A stretch of DNA of 64,000 nt from Dyella japonica A8 (GTDB taxonomy: Bacteria; Pseudomonadota; Gammaproteobacteria; Xanthomonadales; Rhodanobacteraceae): NCBI RefSeq assembly GCF_000725385.1, contig NZ_CP008884.1, positions 496,001 to 560,000 on the forward strand. Reading direction: 5' to 3'. A program made the position numbers and the translations under genes. Of the stretch, positions 48,164 through 57,507 are shown in pieces; within the stretch, counting starts at the first letter, position 1; each line of letters starts with the position of its first letter. The notes below the pieces were generated by a model. That model was not told the origin of the DNA and did not search any database. It saw only the letters and a program-made list of their open reading frames with translations.

Positions 48164-48293
48164 GCCGTCTCCCTTGCCTCTGCGACCGCAGCCCCCATCG
48201 CTGCCCGATTATGACCGCCGGCGAACCCGCCGCAACCGGGTGCCGGGCTGTTACGATTCAGCCCTGCCTCGCGCCAACTCTTCGCACCATCCC

Positions 48294-50276
48294 ATGCTGA
48301 ACCCCCAACAATTGGCCGCCGTCGAACACTGCGACGGCCCCCTCCTCGTGCTGGCGGGCGCCGGCTCGGGCAAGACGTCGGTGATCACGCAGAAGATCGC
48401 CTATCTGATCGCCCGCAAGAAGCTCGCCCCCTCTCGTATCGCCGCCATCACTTTCACCAACAAGGCGGCGAAGGAAATGCGCGAGCGCGTGGCCAAGCTG
48501 ATCAGCAGCGAAGACGCCGCCGCGCTGACGGTGTGTACCTTCCATGCGCTGGGCCTGAAGTTCCTGCAGATGGAGCACGCGCGCGCCGGTTTGCGCAAGG
48601 GCTTCTCGGTGCTGGACGCGGACGACAGCGAAGGCATCATCAAGGAACTGGCCCCCAAGGGCATCAAGCCCGACGTGCTGTTCGGCATCCGCAACCTGGT
48701 GAGCCGCGCCAAGAACGCCGGCCTGTCGCCGGAAGAGGCGCTGGCCGCCGCGCGCAGCCCGCGCGAACTCGATGCCGCGACCATCTACCAGATGTACCAG
48801 CAGCGCCTGAACGCGTTCAACGCGGTGGATTTCGACGACCTGATCCGCCTGCCGCTGCGCATTCTGGAAACCGATGAGGAATGCCGCACGATCTGGCGTG
48901 AGCGCCTGCGCTACCTGCTGGTGGACGAGTACCAGGACACCAACGACGCGCAGTACCGCCTGCTCAAGGCACTGGCCGGCGAGCGCGGCAGCTTCACCTG
49001 CGTGGGCGACGACGACCAGTCGATCTACGCCTGGCGCGGCGCCAATCCGGAAAACATCGACCAGCTCGGCAAGGACTGGCCGAGCCTGCGCGTGATCAAG
49101 CTGGAGCAGAACTACCGCTGCGGCAGGCGCATCCTGCGCGCGGCCAATACGCTGATCGCCAACAACCCGCATCTTCATGAAAAGAAGCTGTGGAGCGAGC
49201 ACCCGGAGGGTGCGCAGATCCGCGTGCTGGAGTGCAAGGAGAACGAGCACGAAGCCGAACGCGTGGCCGCCGTCGCCTCCACCCTGGCAGAGAAGCACAA
49301 GGCGCGCTGGCACGACATCGCCATCCTGTATCGCGGCAACTTCCAGGCCCGTCCGCTGGAAAAGGCGTTGCGCCTGGCGCGCGTGCCTTACCACCTCTCC
49401 GGCGCGCTGAGCTTCCTCGACCGCGCGGAAGTGAAGGATCTGCTCTGCTATTTCCGCCTGCTTACCAATCCCAGCGACGACGCCGCCTTCCTGCGCGTGG
49501 TCAACGTGCCCAAGCGTGAGATCGGCGCCACCACGCTGGAGAAACTTGGCGAAATCGCCCAGACGCGCCACGCGCCGCTGCTGGAAGCCGCACGCAGCGA
49601 CGCCGTGTTGCGCCAGCTGTCGCCACGCCCGGCCTCGGCGCTGGCCTCGTTTACGCAGTTGATGGATGAGCTGCGCAGCGCCTCGATCCACCAGAGCGCG
49701 GCGGACCTGGTGGAGACCGTGCTCGAACGCACCGGCTATGCGGCCCACGTGGCCGCCAGCACCACCGATGCCACGCTGCGCGATCGCCGCTTGGGCAACC
49801 TGCGCGAACTGGCTGACTGGTTCCGTGCCATGCAGCGCAACGACAACACCACCGGCGACCTCGCCGCGCAGCTCGCCTTGCTCACGCACGCGGATCGCGA
49901 CGAACCGGGCAACGCGGTGCGCATGATGACCTTGCACGCCGCCAAGGGCCTGGAGTTCCGCTTCGTCTTCATCGTGGGTTGCGAGGAAGGTACGTTGCCG
50001 CACGATGGCGCCATCGACGAGGGCCGCATCGACGAGGAGCGCCGCCTGATGTACGTGGGCATCACCCGCGCCAAGGAGATGCTTACCCTCTCGTGGTCGG
50101 CCAAGACCAAGCGCTACGGCGAAGTGCACAGCAACCAGCCCAGCCGCTTCCTGCACGAGCTGCCGCAGGATGACCTGCACTGGCAGGGCAAGGATCCGGA
50201 GGCGGACAAGGAAGTGGTGCGGGAAACGGCGCAATCGCACATGGCGAAGATTGCCGCGATGCTGGCGGGGAACTGA
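48294..50276 (+). CDS. rep: ATP-dependent DNA helicase Rep
   Basis: A 660-residue superfamily 1A 3'-5' helicase. It shows the Q motif NPQQLAAVEH, Walker A AGAGSGKT, motif Ia FTNKAAKEM, DEYQDTN (motif II), DDDQSIYAWRGA (motif III), QNYRC (motif IV), VRMMTLHAAKGLEF (motif V) and VGITRAK (motif VI). The DEYQDTN with CTFHALGLKFLQ places it with Rep rather than UvrD. It removes proteins ahead of replication forks. ATG at 48294 gives a full-length enzyme; upstream in-frame extension is not conserved. Confidence 0.93.
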   Translation: MLNPQQLAAVEHCDGPLLVLAGAGSGKTSVITQKIAYLIARKKLAPSRIAAITFTNKAAKEMRERVAKLISSEDAAALTVCTFHALGLKFLQMEHARAGLRKGFSVLDADDSEGIIKELAPKGIKPDVLFGIRNLVSRAKNAGLSPEEALAAARSPRELDAATIYQMYQQRLNAFNAVDFDDLIRLPLRILETDEECRTIWRERLRYLLVDEYQDTNDAQYRLLKALAGERGSFTCVGDDDQSIYAWRGANPENIDQLGKDWPSLRVIKLEQNYRCGRRILRAANTLIANNPHLHEKKLWSEHPEGAQIRVLECKENEHEAERVAAVASTLAEKHKARWHDIAILYRGNFQARPLEKALRLARVPYHLSGALSFLDRAEVKDLLCYFRLLTNPSDDAAFLRVVNVPKREIGATTLEKLGEIAQTRHAPLLEAARSDAVLRQLSPRPASALASFTQLMDELRSASIHQSAADLVETVLERTGYAAHVAASTTDATLRDRRLGNLRELADWFRAMQRNDNTTGDLAAQLALLTHADRDEPGNAVRMMTLHAAKGLEFRFVFIVGCEEGTLPHDGAIDEGRIDEERRLMYVGITRAKEMLTLSWSAKTKRYGEVHSNQPSRFLHELPQDDLHWQGKDPEADKEVVRETAQSHMAKIAAMLAGN

Positions 50277-50357
50277 GGCGTCCGCCAGCCGCCACCCCGG
50301 GTGCGCGGCACCGCCCCAAGTCCCTGTCCGTCCCATAGAATCGGTGGACACCCACCG

Positions 50358-51947
50358 ATGCGGACCATCATGGCCGAGCCTGCCCATCTCTACGCCCAGC
50401 TGGTCGATGCCTTCAATCGACGCCAGTGGCTGCAGGCTCGTGCCATCGCGGGGCGGCTGCTGCCGATGGCGCCCAATGACCCGGGCGTGTCCTACATCAC
50501 CGGCGTGACCTTCATGGAGCTGCAGGAGATGCCGCTGGCGCTCGGCTTCCTGCACAAGGCCACGGACCTGGAGCCCACGCGCGCGGACTACGCGACGCAA
50601 TTTGCCAAGGCGCTGACCATGGTGCGGCGCACGCGCGATGCATTGCATGCCGCGGACAAGGCGCTGGCGCTGCGCCCCACCGACGCCTTTACGCTGGACA
50701 CGCTGGGCGTGGTCTACACCCAGGGGCACGCGCACGAACGCGCGGCCACGGCGTTCCGGGGCGCGGTGGAACTGATGCCCGGGCAGGCGTCCTACCGCTT
50801 CAACCTGGCCACCGCGCTGGTGGCCATGGGCGACATCGCCAACGCGGAGCAGGAGCTGGAAGCCGCCATCGGCATCGACCCCACCTTCTGGAGCTCGCAC
50901 CTCACGCTTGCCCAGTTGCGACGGCAGACGCCCGACCACAACCACATCGCGCGCCTGCAGGCGCTGGCGGCGTCCCATCCGCAGGATGAGCAGGCGCAGA
51001 CCTTCGTGAACATGGCGCTGGCCAAGGAGCACGAGGATCTGGGCGAATACCCCGCGGCCTTCGACCGGCTGGTGCGCGGAAAATCCTCCGGCAAGGACAA
51101 GCGCGGCTATTCAAGCCGCCATGACGAGGCGCTGTTCGACGCCATCACCCGCCAGTTTCCCGCTGCGCCGCACGCCATGGCGGGCGACCCGACCCAGGAG
51201 CCCATCTTCGTCATCGGCATGCCGCGCTCGGGCACCACGCTGGTGGAGCGCATCATTTCCAGCCATCCGGGCGTCTTCTCCGCGGGAGAGCTGCAGAACT
51301 TCGGCGTCGTGCTCAAGCGCCTGAGCGGAAGCACGACTTTCCCCATGCTCGACGTGGACACCGTCGAGCGTAGCCGCGACATCGACTGGACGAAGCTTGG
51401 CGCGGACTACCTCGCCAGCACGCGTCCGGCGACGGGACAACAGCCTCGCTTCATCGACAAGCTACCGCACAATTTCCTGTACGCGGGCTTCATCGCACAG
51501 GCACTGCCCAATGCGCGCATCGTCTGCCTGCGCAGGGACCCGGTGGACACCTGCCTCAGCAATTTCCGCCAGCTTTTTTCGCAGCTCTCGCCACTGTACG
51601 GATATTCATTCGACCTGCTCGACACCGGTCGCTACTTTGTCCTGTTCGATCGCCTGATGGCCCATTGGCGCACCGTGTTTCCGGGACGGATCCTGGAGAT
51701 CGAGTACGAGGCACTGGTGGACGCGCAGGAAGAGCACTCGCGTCGCCTGATCGACTTCTGCGGCCTGCCCTGGGACGACCGCTGCCTGCAGTTCGAGAAG
51801 AACGACGCGCCGGTGAACACCGCCAGCGCCGTGCAGGTGCGTGCGCCCATCTATCGCACCGCCGTCAGGCGCTGGAAGAAGTATGAAGCCCAGCTCGCGC
51901 CATTGCTGCAATTGCTGGAGGAAGCCGGCATCGCATTCGAGCGCTGA
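50358..51947 (+). CDS. TPR-containing sulfotransferase
   Basis: A 529-residue fusion. The N-terminal half (about 1-270) has tetratricopeptide units such as GVTFMELQEMPLALGFLHKATDLEP and LDTLGVVYTQGHAHERAATAFRGAV. The C-terminal half (about 275-520) is a sulfotransferase with the PAPS 5'-phosphosulfate loop IFVIGMPRSGTTLVERIISSH and a 3'-phosphate region CLRRDPVDTCLSNF. It has no signal peptide. It would sulfate a protein, sugar or small molecule in the cytosol; the acceptor is unknown. A second start at 50370 is possible. It follows rep by 81 bases and has a strong terminator. Confidence 0.88.
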   Translation: MRTIMAEPAHLYAQLVDAFNRRQWLQARAIAGRLLPMAPNDPGVSYITGVTFMELQEMPLALGFLHKATDLEPTRADYATQFAKALTMVRRTRDALHAADKALALRPTDAFTLDTLGVVYTQGHAHERAATAFRGAVELMPGQASYRFNLATALVAMGDIANAEQELEAAIGIDPTFWSSHLTLAQLRRQTPDHNHIARLQALAASHPQDEQAQTFVNMALAKEHEDLGEYPAAFDRLVRGKSSGKDKRGYSSRHDEALFDAITRQFPAAPHAMAGDPTQEPIFVIGMPRSGTTLVERIISSHPGVFSAGELQNFGVVLKRLSGSTTFPMLDVDTVERSRDIDWTKLGADYLASTRPATGQQPRFIDKLPHNFLYAGFIAQALPNARIVCLRRDPVDTCLSNFRQLFSQLSPLYGYSFDLLDTGRYFVLFDRLMAHWRTVFPGRILEIEYEALVDAQEEHSRRLIDFCGLPWDDRCLQFEKNDAPVNTASAVQVRAPIYRTAVRRWKKYEAQLAPLLQLLEEAGIAFER

Positions 51948-51967
51948 GGCGCAACAGGGCAAAAGAA

Positions 51968-52000
51968 AACGGCCCCGCTCTCGCGGGGCCGTTCTGTTTT
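51968..52000. terminator. Bidirectional terminator between the sulfotransferase and TonB receptor genes
   Basis: ACGGCCCCGC/GCGGGGCCGT, a 10-bp stem with a TCTC loop. TTCTGTTTT follows on the plus strand, and TTTTCTTTT on the minus strand. Confidence 0.9.
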
Positions 52001-52022
52001 ACCACCAGGTCATCGCAAGCGA

Positions 52023-54917
52023 TTACTTGGCGCTGCCACCAAAGCTGTACTTCGCTTCCAGGTAGACCGCACGCCCGTACACGTTGTAGTTGTCCGTGTT
52101 GTAGGGCGAGTTGGTCGTGCCGGGATAGCTGTCGTCCTTCGGCGGCATGGAGTTGAACAGATTGTTCACCAGCAGCGACAGCGCCAGGTTCTTCATCGGG
52201 TTGTAGGTCACGCTGGCGTTGTAGAGGATCCACGGCGCCAACTTGCCGGTGCCCGGGGCCTCGTAGCTGTTGAGCACGGTGGCCAGGTAGTTGGGCGTGC
52301 TGCCATAGCGGTTGAAGTACACCGTGGCACCCCAGTCACCCTTGGTCCAGGTCAGCGAACCGTTGGCCTTGGACTTGAAGTCCGTGCTGTAGAACGGCTC
52401 GCGCAGCACGTTGATCTTCGGGTCGATGATGAAGTCCTGCGTGGTGTGCTTGAGCAGGTCCGAGTACGACAGAGCCAATGCCAGCTGACCGAAGGCACCG
52501 ACCGGCTGCACGTAGTTGAAGCTCGCCGAGATGGCGTTGACCTCTTCGTTCGCCAGGTTCAGCTTGGGCGTGTCGATGTTGGTGATCTGGCCCAGCAGGT
52601 TACCCTTGCCCGGACCACGTGTGATCAGACTGAAGGCCTGGGCGCAGGTGCCCGACTTGGGATCGAGCGTGCCGATATCGCACAGGTACTCGGTCTTGGA
52701 CAGCTTGTCCGGATCCACCTGCACCACTTCGTTGCTGATGTTCCAGTGCAGGTAGTCGGCGCTGAACGACATGCGCTCGATCGGCGACCATACGAAGCCA
52801 TAGCTCCACACCTTGGCCGTGATCGGCTGCAGCGCCGGGTTGCCGAAGGTCTCGCCGTGGTATTGCGTGCTGTCATACGGCGGCGGGCACTTGGTGGGAG
52901 CCTGCGCCGGGCTGAAACCCAGGCGTGCGCAGTTGAGGTAGTCGGTGACCGAGTTGTAGTAGCCGCTGGGACGCTGGAATTCGTCCGCCAGCGTCGGTGC
53001 CTTGAAGGCGGAGCCGTAGCGGCCACGCAGCAACAGGGTCTCGAACGGACGGTATTCCAGGCCAACGTTGAACGTGGTGTGGTCCACCGTCTGCTTGTCG
53101 ACGTAATAAGCGTCGTAGCGGGTGGACAGGTCCATGGTCAACTGCTCGAGCAGCGGCAGGCGCAACTCGCCGGTGGTGGCGAAGCGCGAGCGGTGGCCGG
53201 CGCCCGGCGTGGCGCTGGTGCCGTACACATAGCTCTGCGTGTTGCCGTTGATATCGGTGATGGTCTGCAGCAGGCGCGGATCGGGCGAGGAGTCCCAACC
53301 CTGGTTGCCACCTTCCATCACCACGGCGAGGCCAGCATCGCCGCCCGGCATGTGGAACAGCGCCTGATCGGTGACCTGGCCGCGGATCATGTTGTCCCAG
53401 GTCTTGGCGTGCGACGTGGTGTAGCCGGTAAAGCTGCGGAAGTCCGACGGCGACACAGGGTTGTAGAGCGCAGCGTAGTTGGGCGTGAACTGCGGATAGC
53501 CGGCGTACGTGCCCTGCTGTAGGCCCATGACGTGATTGGCGAAGTACGTCTCGATTGGACCGGTGAAACGCTGGAAGTCACGGTTGGTCAGCTGGTCGTC
53601 CGAGTGGGTGAAGCCAAGGTCGTAATCCCAGTTCTCCAGGAAGTGGCCCTTGCCGCCCAGGGTCAGCATGTACGAGCTCTCGTACTGCTTGCTCATGATG
53701 TTGGAGAAGCCACCGACTTCTTCCGGCGTGAAGATCTTCTGCATCAGGCGCAGGTCGCCGGCGTTCGGATCCCAGAAGTAGCCGGCCGTCGAGCCGGCGG
53801 TGGCCACACTGGTACCCCAGAACGTGGTGTTGCTGCCCGAGGTGTAGCGCTGCTCTTCATAGTTGTAGAGCAGGTCGCCGTACAGCTGCAGGCTATCGTT
53901 GACGTCGAAGGTGGAATGCGAATACAGGTTCGCCGTCTTGTCCTTGTTGGCAAGCGTGGCGTAGCCGGCGCTGTACTGCGAACCGCAGTAGTAGCCACGG
54001 CCCTGGCGATACTGCTTCTGCTCGGTGCCGCCGTAGCCGGCTGCCACCGTCGAGCAGTTGTTGGGATCCAGGAACACGTACTTGCCAGTCAGGCCGCTCA
54101 GCACGAGGTAGTCGCGCGACGCGGTGGGCGGCGTGGTGCCGTTGAGGTTGTACTGCTTGGTCAGGTCGCGGTCGTAACCCCAGATCGGCTTCTTCTGTTC
54201 GTACTGCACGCCGATCATGGTGTTGAAGGCGCCGACGTTGAAGCTGTCGGCAAGGCTGATGCGCTGGCTGGATCCGCCGCCGTCGCTGAAGGCGCCGATG
54301 CGCACATCGATGACCGGCGCATCCACCTTCTTCTTCAGCACGATGTTGATCACGCCGGCGATGGCGTCGGAGCCGTAGAGCGAAGACTGGCCACCGGGCA
54401 GGATGTCGATGTGGTCGACCATTTCCTGCGGGATGTTGCTCAGGTTGTTGAAGATATCGCTGCCGTTGTACAGGCCAGGGAAGTCACCCATGGGCCGGCC
54501 GTCGATAAGGAACTTGGTGAAGCCCACCGGCAGACCGAACATGCTGACGGTCTGTGCGCCCGTGGTGAATGAGTTGTTGTCCTGCGGTCCCTGCACGCTG
54601 CCGGTCGCGAAGGAGGCTTGCTGCAGTGCCTCGGCCACGGTGGTGAAGCCGCGTGCCTTCATGTCCTCCGCGGTGATGCTGATGACGGGCTGCGCGGTTT
54701 CCACCTGCGACTGCGGAATCAGCGAGCCGGTCACCGTGACGGCCTCGAGCTTCTTGGCCTTCTTCGCCTCATCGCTCTGCATATCGCTCTGCGACGTGGA
54801 AGAAGTGTCTTGCGGCGAGGATGGTGCGGGTGTGGCATCGGTGGCCGCGAGCGTGGCGGACGCATAGCCGAACGCCAGGGCTGCCAGAACGGCAGCCGTC
54901 AGCTTGGACTTCAACAT
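52023..54917 (-). CDS. TonB-dependent receptor, large type
   Basis: A 964-residue outer-membrane receptor. The signal peptide (about 1-25, ending ATLAAT) is followed by a Ser/Thr/Gln-rich linker, the TonB-box region LEAVTVTGS, the plug (FLIDGRPMGDFPG, VDHIDILPGGQSSLYGSDAIAGVINIVLKKK) and a long barrel. It resembles the abundant Xanthomonadales receptors for carbohydrate or peptide compounds (Oar-like group); the ligand is unknown. ATG at 54917 is backed by a GGGGAG ribosome site. The barrel does not end in Phe but in SFGGSAK. Confidence 0.9.
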   Translation of the reverse strand: MLKSKLTAAVLAALAFGYASATLAATDATPAPSSPQDTSSTSQSDMQSDEAKKAKKLEAVTVTGSLIPQSQVETAQPVISITAEDMKARGFTTVAEALQQASFATGSVQGPQDNNSFTTGAQTVSMFGLPVGFTKFLIDGRPMGDFPGLYNGSDIFNNLSNIPQEMVDHIDILPGGQSSLYGSDAIAGVINIVLKKKVDAPVIDVRIGAFSDGGGSSQRISLADSFNVGAFNTMIGVQYEQKKPIWGYDRDLTKQYNLNGTTPPTASRDYLVLSGLTGKYVFLDPNNCSTVAAGYGGTEQKQYRQGRGYYCGSQYSAGYATLANKDKTANLYSHSTFDVNDSLQLYGDLLYNYEEQRYTSGSNTTFWGTSVATAGSTAGYFWDPNAGDLRLMQKIFTPEEVGGFSNIMSKQYESSYMLTLGGKGHFLENWDYDLGFTHSDDQLTNRDFQRFTGPIETYFANHVMGLQQGTYAGYPQFTPNYAALYNPVSPSDFRSFTGYTTSHAKTWDNMIRGQVTDQALFHMPGGDAGLAVVMEGGNQGWDSSPDPRLLQTITDINGNTQSYVYGTSATPGAGHRSRFATTGELRLPLLEQLTMDLSTRYDAYYVDKQTVDHTTFNVGLEYRPFETLLLRGRYGSAFKAPTLADEFQRPSGYYNSVTDYLNCARLGFSPAQAPTKCPPPYDSTQYHGETFGNPALQPITAKVWSYGFVWSPIERMSFSADYLHWNISNEVVQVDPDKLSKTEYLCDIGTLDPKSGTCAQAFSLITRGPGKGNLLGQITNIDTPKLNLANEEVNAISASFNYVQPVGAFGQLALALSYSDLLKHTTQDFIIDPKINVLREPFYSTDFKSKANGSLTWTKGDWGATVYFNRYGSTPNYLATVLNSYEAPGTGKLAPWILYNASVTYNPMKNLALSLLVNNLFNSMPPKDDSYPGTTNSPYNTDNYNVYGRAVYLEAKYSFGGSAK

Positions 54918-55248
54918 CTTGATCTCCCCAACATTGCTGTAGTCAGACGTCACGCCGTCCCCCGGCGTGGGCTGTAACAGGAACGTCGACAAGCCGCCGC
55001 CCTCCCTAAGGCTCGAACTTGCCGGTTACCTCCATGTTCCTGTCGGGGCGATGTTTATCACAAACTTTTCTTTTACAAATGTGCCGCATTTTTTATCGCC
55101 ATTTCTTGCGATACCTGCCTAGTTATCGCAAGAAAAAGGCGTTTCTGTACGGTAGCTTGGCACCCGGTGCTGAAATATTCGAAATATATTTCGCGTCCAT
55201 GGACGTCCAAACAGGCTTGCGCGTGACTTACGAAATGCAACCCAACCC
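54918..55248. other. AT-rich region upstream of the TonB receptor
   Basis: These 331 bases have lower GC than their surroundings and carry the receptor's promoter. They hold a perfect 11-bp inverted repeat at 55103-55134 and an AT-rich near-palindrome at 55172-55192 (GAAATATTCGAAATATATTT plus C). The convergent side is the 3' end of the AI-2E gene; no terminator with a T-run is visible for it. Confidence 0.5.
55103..55134. promoter_or_regulatory. 11-bp inverted repeat, candidate operator of the TonB receptor
   Basis: TTCTTGCGATA and TATCGCAAGAA flank a 10-nt spacer, 186 bases upstream of the receptor start. A further half site TATCGC occurs at 55094-55099. The arrangement (two inverted 11-mers one helical turn apart plus a half site) looks like a regulator site; it could also be a transcript hairpin. 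Confidence 0.4.
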
Positions 55249-56277
55249 TCAGATCAGCCGCTCGGCCTCGAGTTCGCTCTTGAGGTAGGCGTAGTAGATC
55301 GGCGCGGCGATCAGGCCCGGCAAGCCGAACGCCGCCTCCATCAGCAGCATGGCGACCAGCAGCTCCCAGGCCCGTGCGCGGATCTGGCCGCCGACGATGC
55401 GCGCATTGAGGAAGTACTCGAGCTTGTGGATCAGGATGAGAAAGCCCAGCGCCGCCACGCCCACGCCCAGTGAAATCGACAGGCCCGCGATGGTGATGGC
55501 GGTATTGGAGATGAGGTTGCCGATCACCGGCAGCAGGCCGGCGATGAAGGTGATCACCACCAGCGTCTTCGCCAACGGCACGTGGATGTCCATCAACGGC
55601 AGCACGCCGAGCAGGAAGATGGCGGTGAAGACGGTGTTGAGCAGCGAGATCTTGATCTGCGCGAACACGATGTTGTGGAACGCCTCGGCCAGGCGCTGCG
55701 CGCGCAGGCCCAGCGCCGAGGCGAGCGGCCCGACCTGGTGCGCGGGCCGCGTGCGGCTCAGTGCCACGATGGCGCCGAGCACCATGCCGATCAGGATGTG
55801 CACGAACACGCGCGCCGCTTCCTTGCCGATGGTCTGCAGGCTCACCAAATGCTTGCGGGTCAGTTCCAGCGCCATCACGCGCAAGTCGTCCACGCTGTCG
55901 GGCAACCAGCCGACGATGGCCGAGGGCAGCTGCTCTCGGGCCTTTTCCACCAGCGGCATCAGTTGCTGCTGCCAGAGCAGTTCGGGGTTGCCGATCTCGT
56001 TGCGCAGGAAGCTCACCGCGCTCAGGATCAGCAGCACCAGCAGGCCGACCACGATGGTGCCGAGCAGCGCCACCACCAGCACGCGCGCCCGGTCGCCCGG
56101 GACGCGCTTGCCCAGCAGGGGTGCGGTGGACTGCACCAGTTCGTATACCAGCAACCCGGCGAACAGCGCCGGCAGCAGGCGCAACCCCAGGATCAGCACC
56201 AGCGCCGCACCGGCGAGCACATAGCTGGTGATGCGGATGGCGGGCGAGGTGGGCCGGGGAGGCGTGGTGTTTTCCAT
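55249..56277 (-). CDS. AI-2E/PerM family membrane protein
   Basis: A 342-residue membrane protein with about eight helices. N-terminal hydrophobic pairs are followed by a soluble stretch (NEIGNPELLWQQQLMPLVEKAREQL), then KISLLNTVFTAIFLLGVLPLMDI and the family signature region ITFIAGLLPVIGNLISNTAI. Members have been linked to autoinducer-2 export or Na+/H+ exchange, so the substrate is uncertain. It is a single gene. Confidence 0.85.
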   Translation of the reverse strand: MENTTPPRPTSPAIRITSYVLAGAALVLILGLRLLPALFAGLLVYELVQSTAPLLGKRVPGDRARVLVVALLGTIVVGLLVLLILSAVSFLRNEIGNPELLWQQQLMPLVEKAREQLPSAIVGWLPDSVDDLRVMALELTRKHLVSLQTIGKEAARVFVHILIGMVLGAIVALSRTRPAHQVGPLASALGLRAQRLAEAFHNIVFAQIKISLLNTVFTAIFLLGVLPLMDIHVPLAKTLVVITFIAGLLPVIGNLISNTAITIAGLSISLGVGVAALGFLILIHKLEYFLNARIVGGQIRARAWELLVAMLLMEAAFGLPGLIAAPIYYAYLKSELEAERLI

Positions 56278-56427
56278 GCAAGATCATACGAACGTGGGGA
56301 TGGGCGCAGTCTGTCAGTAGACCAGGGTGGCCGCCAGTATCACCGGCCGGCCGTTACGGTCCATTCATGGCCCGCCCTGTGGCGACAGGCGAATGGCCCG
56401 TGCTCAGGGAAAGCGCGGGCCGCACCC

Positions 56428-57333
56428 TCATTTGTTGCCATCCACCTGCAGGAATGGAATCGGCGCACCGGCATAGATGTGCTGCGGCAACTCGCCATTC
56501 CACTTTTCAGCCTTGATCTTCTCCACCTCGATGCGACGCAATTCCAGGACGTCCTTGCTCTTGGCCAAGGCATCGCTTTGCGCTTTGAGGGCTTCCGCCT
56601 GGGCATTGGCGGCGGTCACGGTGGCATAGGCCTCGCCGTCCGCCTGCGCCTTCAACGCATCGGCATCAGCTTGCGCGGTGACCACCTTGGCACGCTGCTC
56701 TGCCTCGACCGTTCGCACCTTGTTTTCGGCCGCGAGGCGCAGCTGTTCCTGCGTCACCTTTTCGTTGATGGCGTGCATGTAGGTATCGGAGAAGGAGAAG
56801 TTGCGCATGTCGATGTTGATCACCTGCGCGCCGTACATGTTCAGCTTTTCCTTCAGCGCCTGATTGATGTCGATCGACACCTGAGAGCGCTTGGCAATGA
56901 GATCCGGCGCGGAGTAGCGGGCGGTCACCGCCTTGAACACTTCCTGCGTGGCCGTCTGCACATACGAGGAGAGATCGCCGTTATGGCTGTATTTCTCGTA
57001 CACCTCGCTCACGCGATCCGTCTGGATGCTGTAGCGCACGGTGAGGCTGACCTTGACCGGCTGCGTGTCGCTGGTACTGCCATCGGCTTCGTCGATTTGC
57101 GCTTCCTCGGCACGGATGCTGAAAAGCGCGAGCTTCTGCCAGGGCGGCACCACGACCAGGCCCTCGGGCTCGATCTTCTTGATAGCGCCGAACTGGGTCA
57201 GGACGCCGCGCGACCCCGTGGGCACGGTGCGAAAAGGCCAGAACGAGGCGATCAGGACAAGCGCCACCACCGACACGATCAGATTGCGCACAAGCTTGGC
57301 AACGTTGATGTTGCTGTTTGGAATTGCGGGCAT
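56428..57333 (-). CDS. SPFH/prohibitin-family membrane protein
   Basis: A 301-residue protein with one N-terminal helix (NLIVSVVALVLIASFWPF, about 17-34), then an SPFH/band 7 domain (GVLTQFGAIKKIEPEGLVVVPPWQ). A long Ala/Glu/Lys-rich coiled coil follows (EQLRLAAENKVRTVEAEQRAK), before the C-terminal QHIYAGAPIPFL. It closely follows the prohibitin pattern and would form large ring assemblies in the inner membrane, often affecting FtsH-type proteolysis. ATG at 57333 has AAGGATGG upstream. It is divergent from the phosphatase lipoprotein. Confidence 0.88.
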   Translation of the reverse strand: MPAIPNSNINVAKLVRNLIVSVVALVLIASFWPFRTVPTGSRGVLTQFGAIKKIEPEGLVVVPPWQKLALFSIRAEEAQIDEADGSTSDTQPVKVSLTVRYSIQTDRVSEVYEKYSHNGDLSSYVQTATQEVFKAVTARYSAPDLIAKRSQVSIDINQALKEKLNMYGAQVINIDMRNFSFSDTYMHAINEKVTQEQLRLAAENKVRTVEAEQRAKVVTAQADADALKAQADGEAYATVTAANAQAEALKAQSDALAKSKDVLELRRIEVEKIKAEKWNGELPQHIYAGAPIPFLQVDGNK

Positions 57334-57507
57334 CGATGAACCATCCTTGTGGAAAAAATTGCAGCCAACAGCGAGCGGCGACGTCGTCGTGACCGCCCCT
57401 TCGGCCAACGGGAACGCGAGTGGCGAACCCCGGCAGGAATGTAGGGGTGACGTCTCGCTGTCGTAAAGTTATGCGATTCTGCCCGGCCTATATTCAGGGG
57501 ATTCTTC

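Noticed and set aside
46823..51947. Halogenase-like gene plus sulfotransferase as a natural-product cluster
   Set aside because: The genes between and around them (rep, Sel1 protein, tdk) are housekeeping, on different strands, and no synthase is present.
52023..56277. AI-2E family gene as part of a TonB receptor uptake locus
   Set aside because: The two genes are 331 bases apart with a promoter-like AT-rich region between them, and there is no functional link that the sequence shows.
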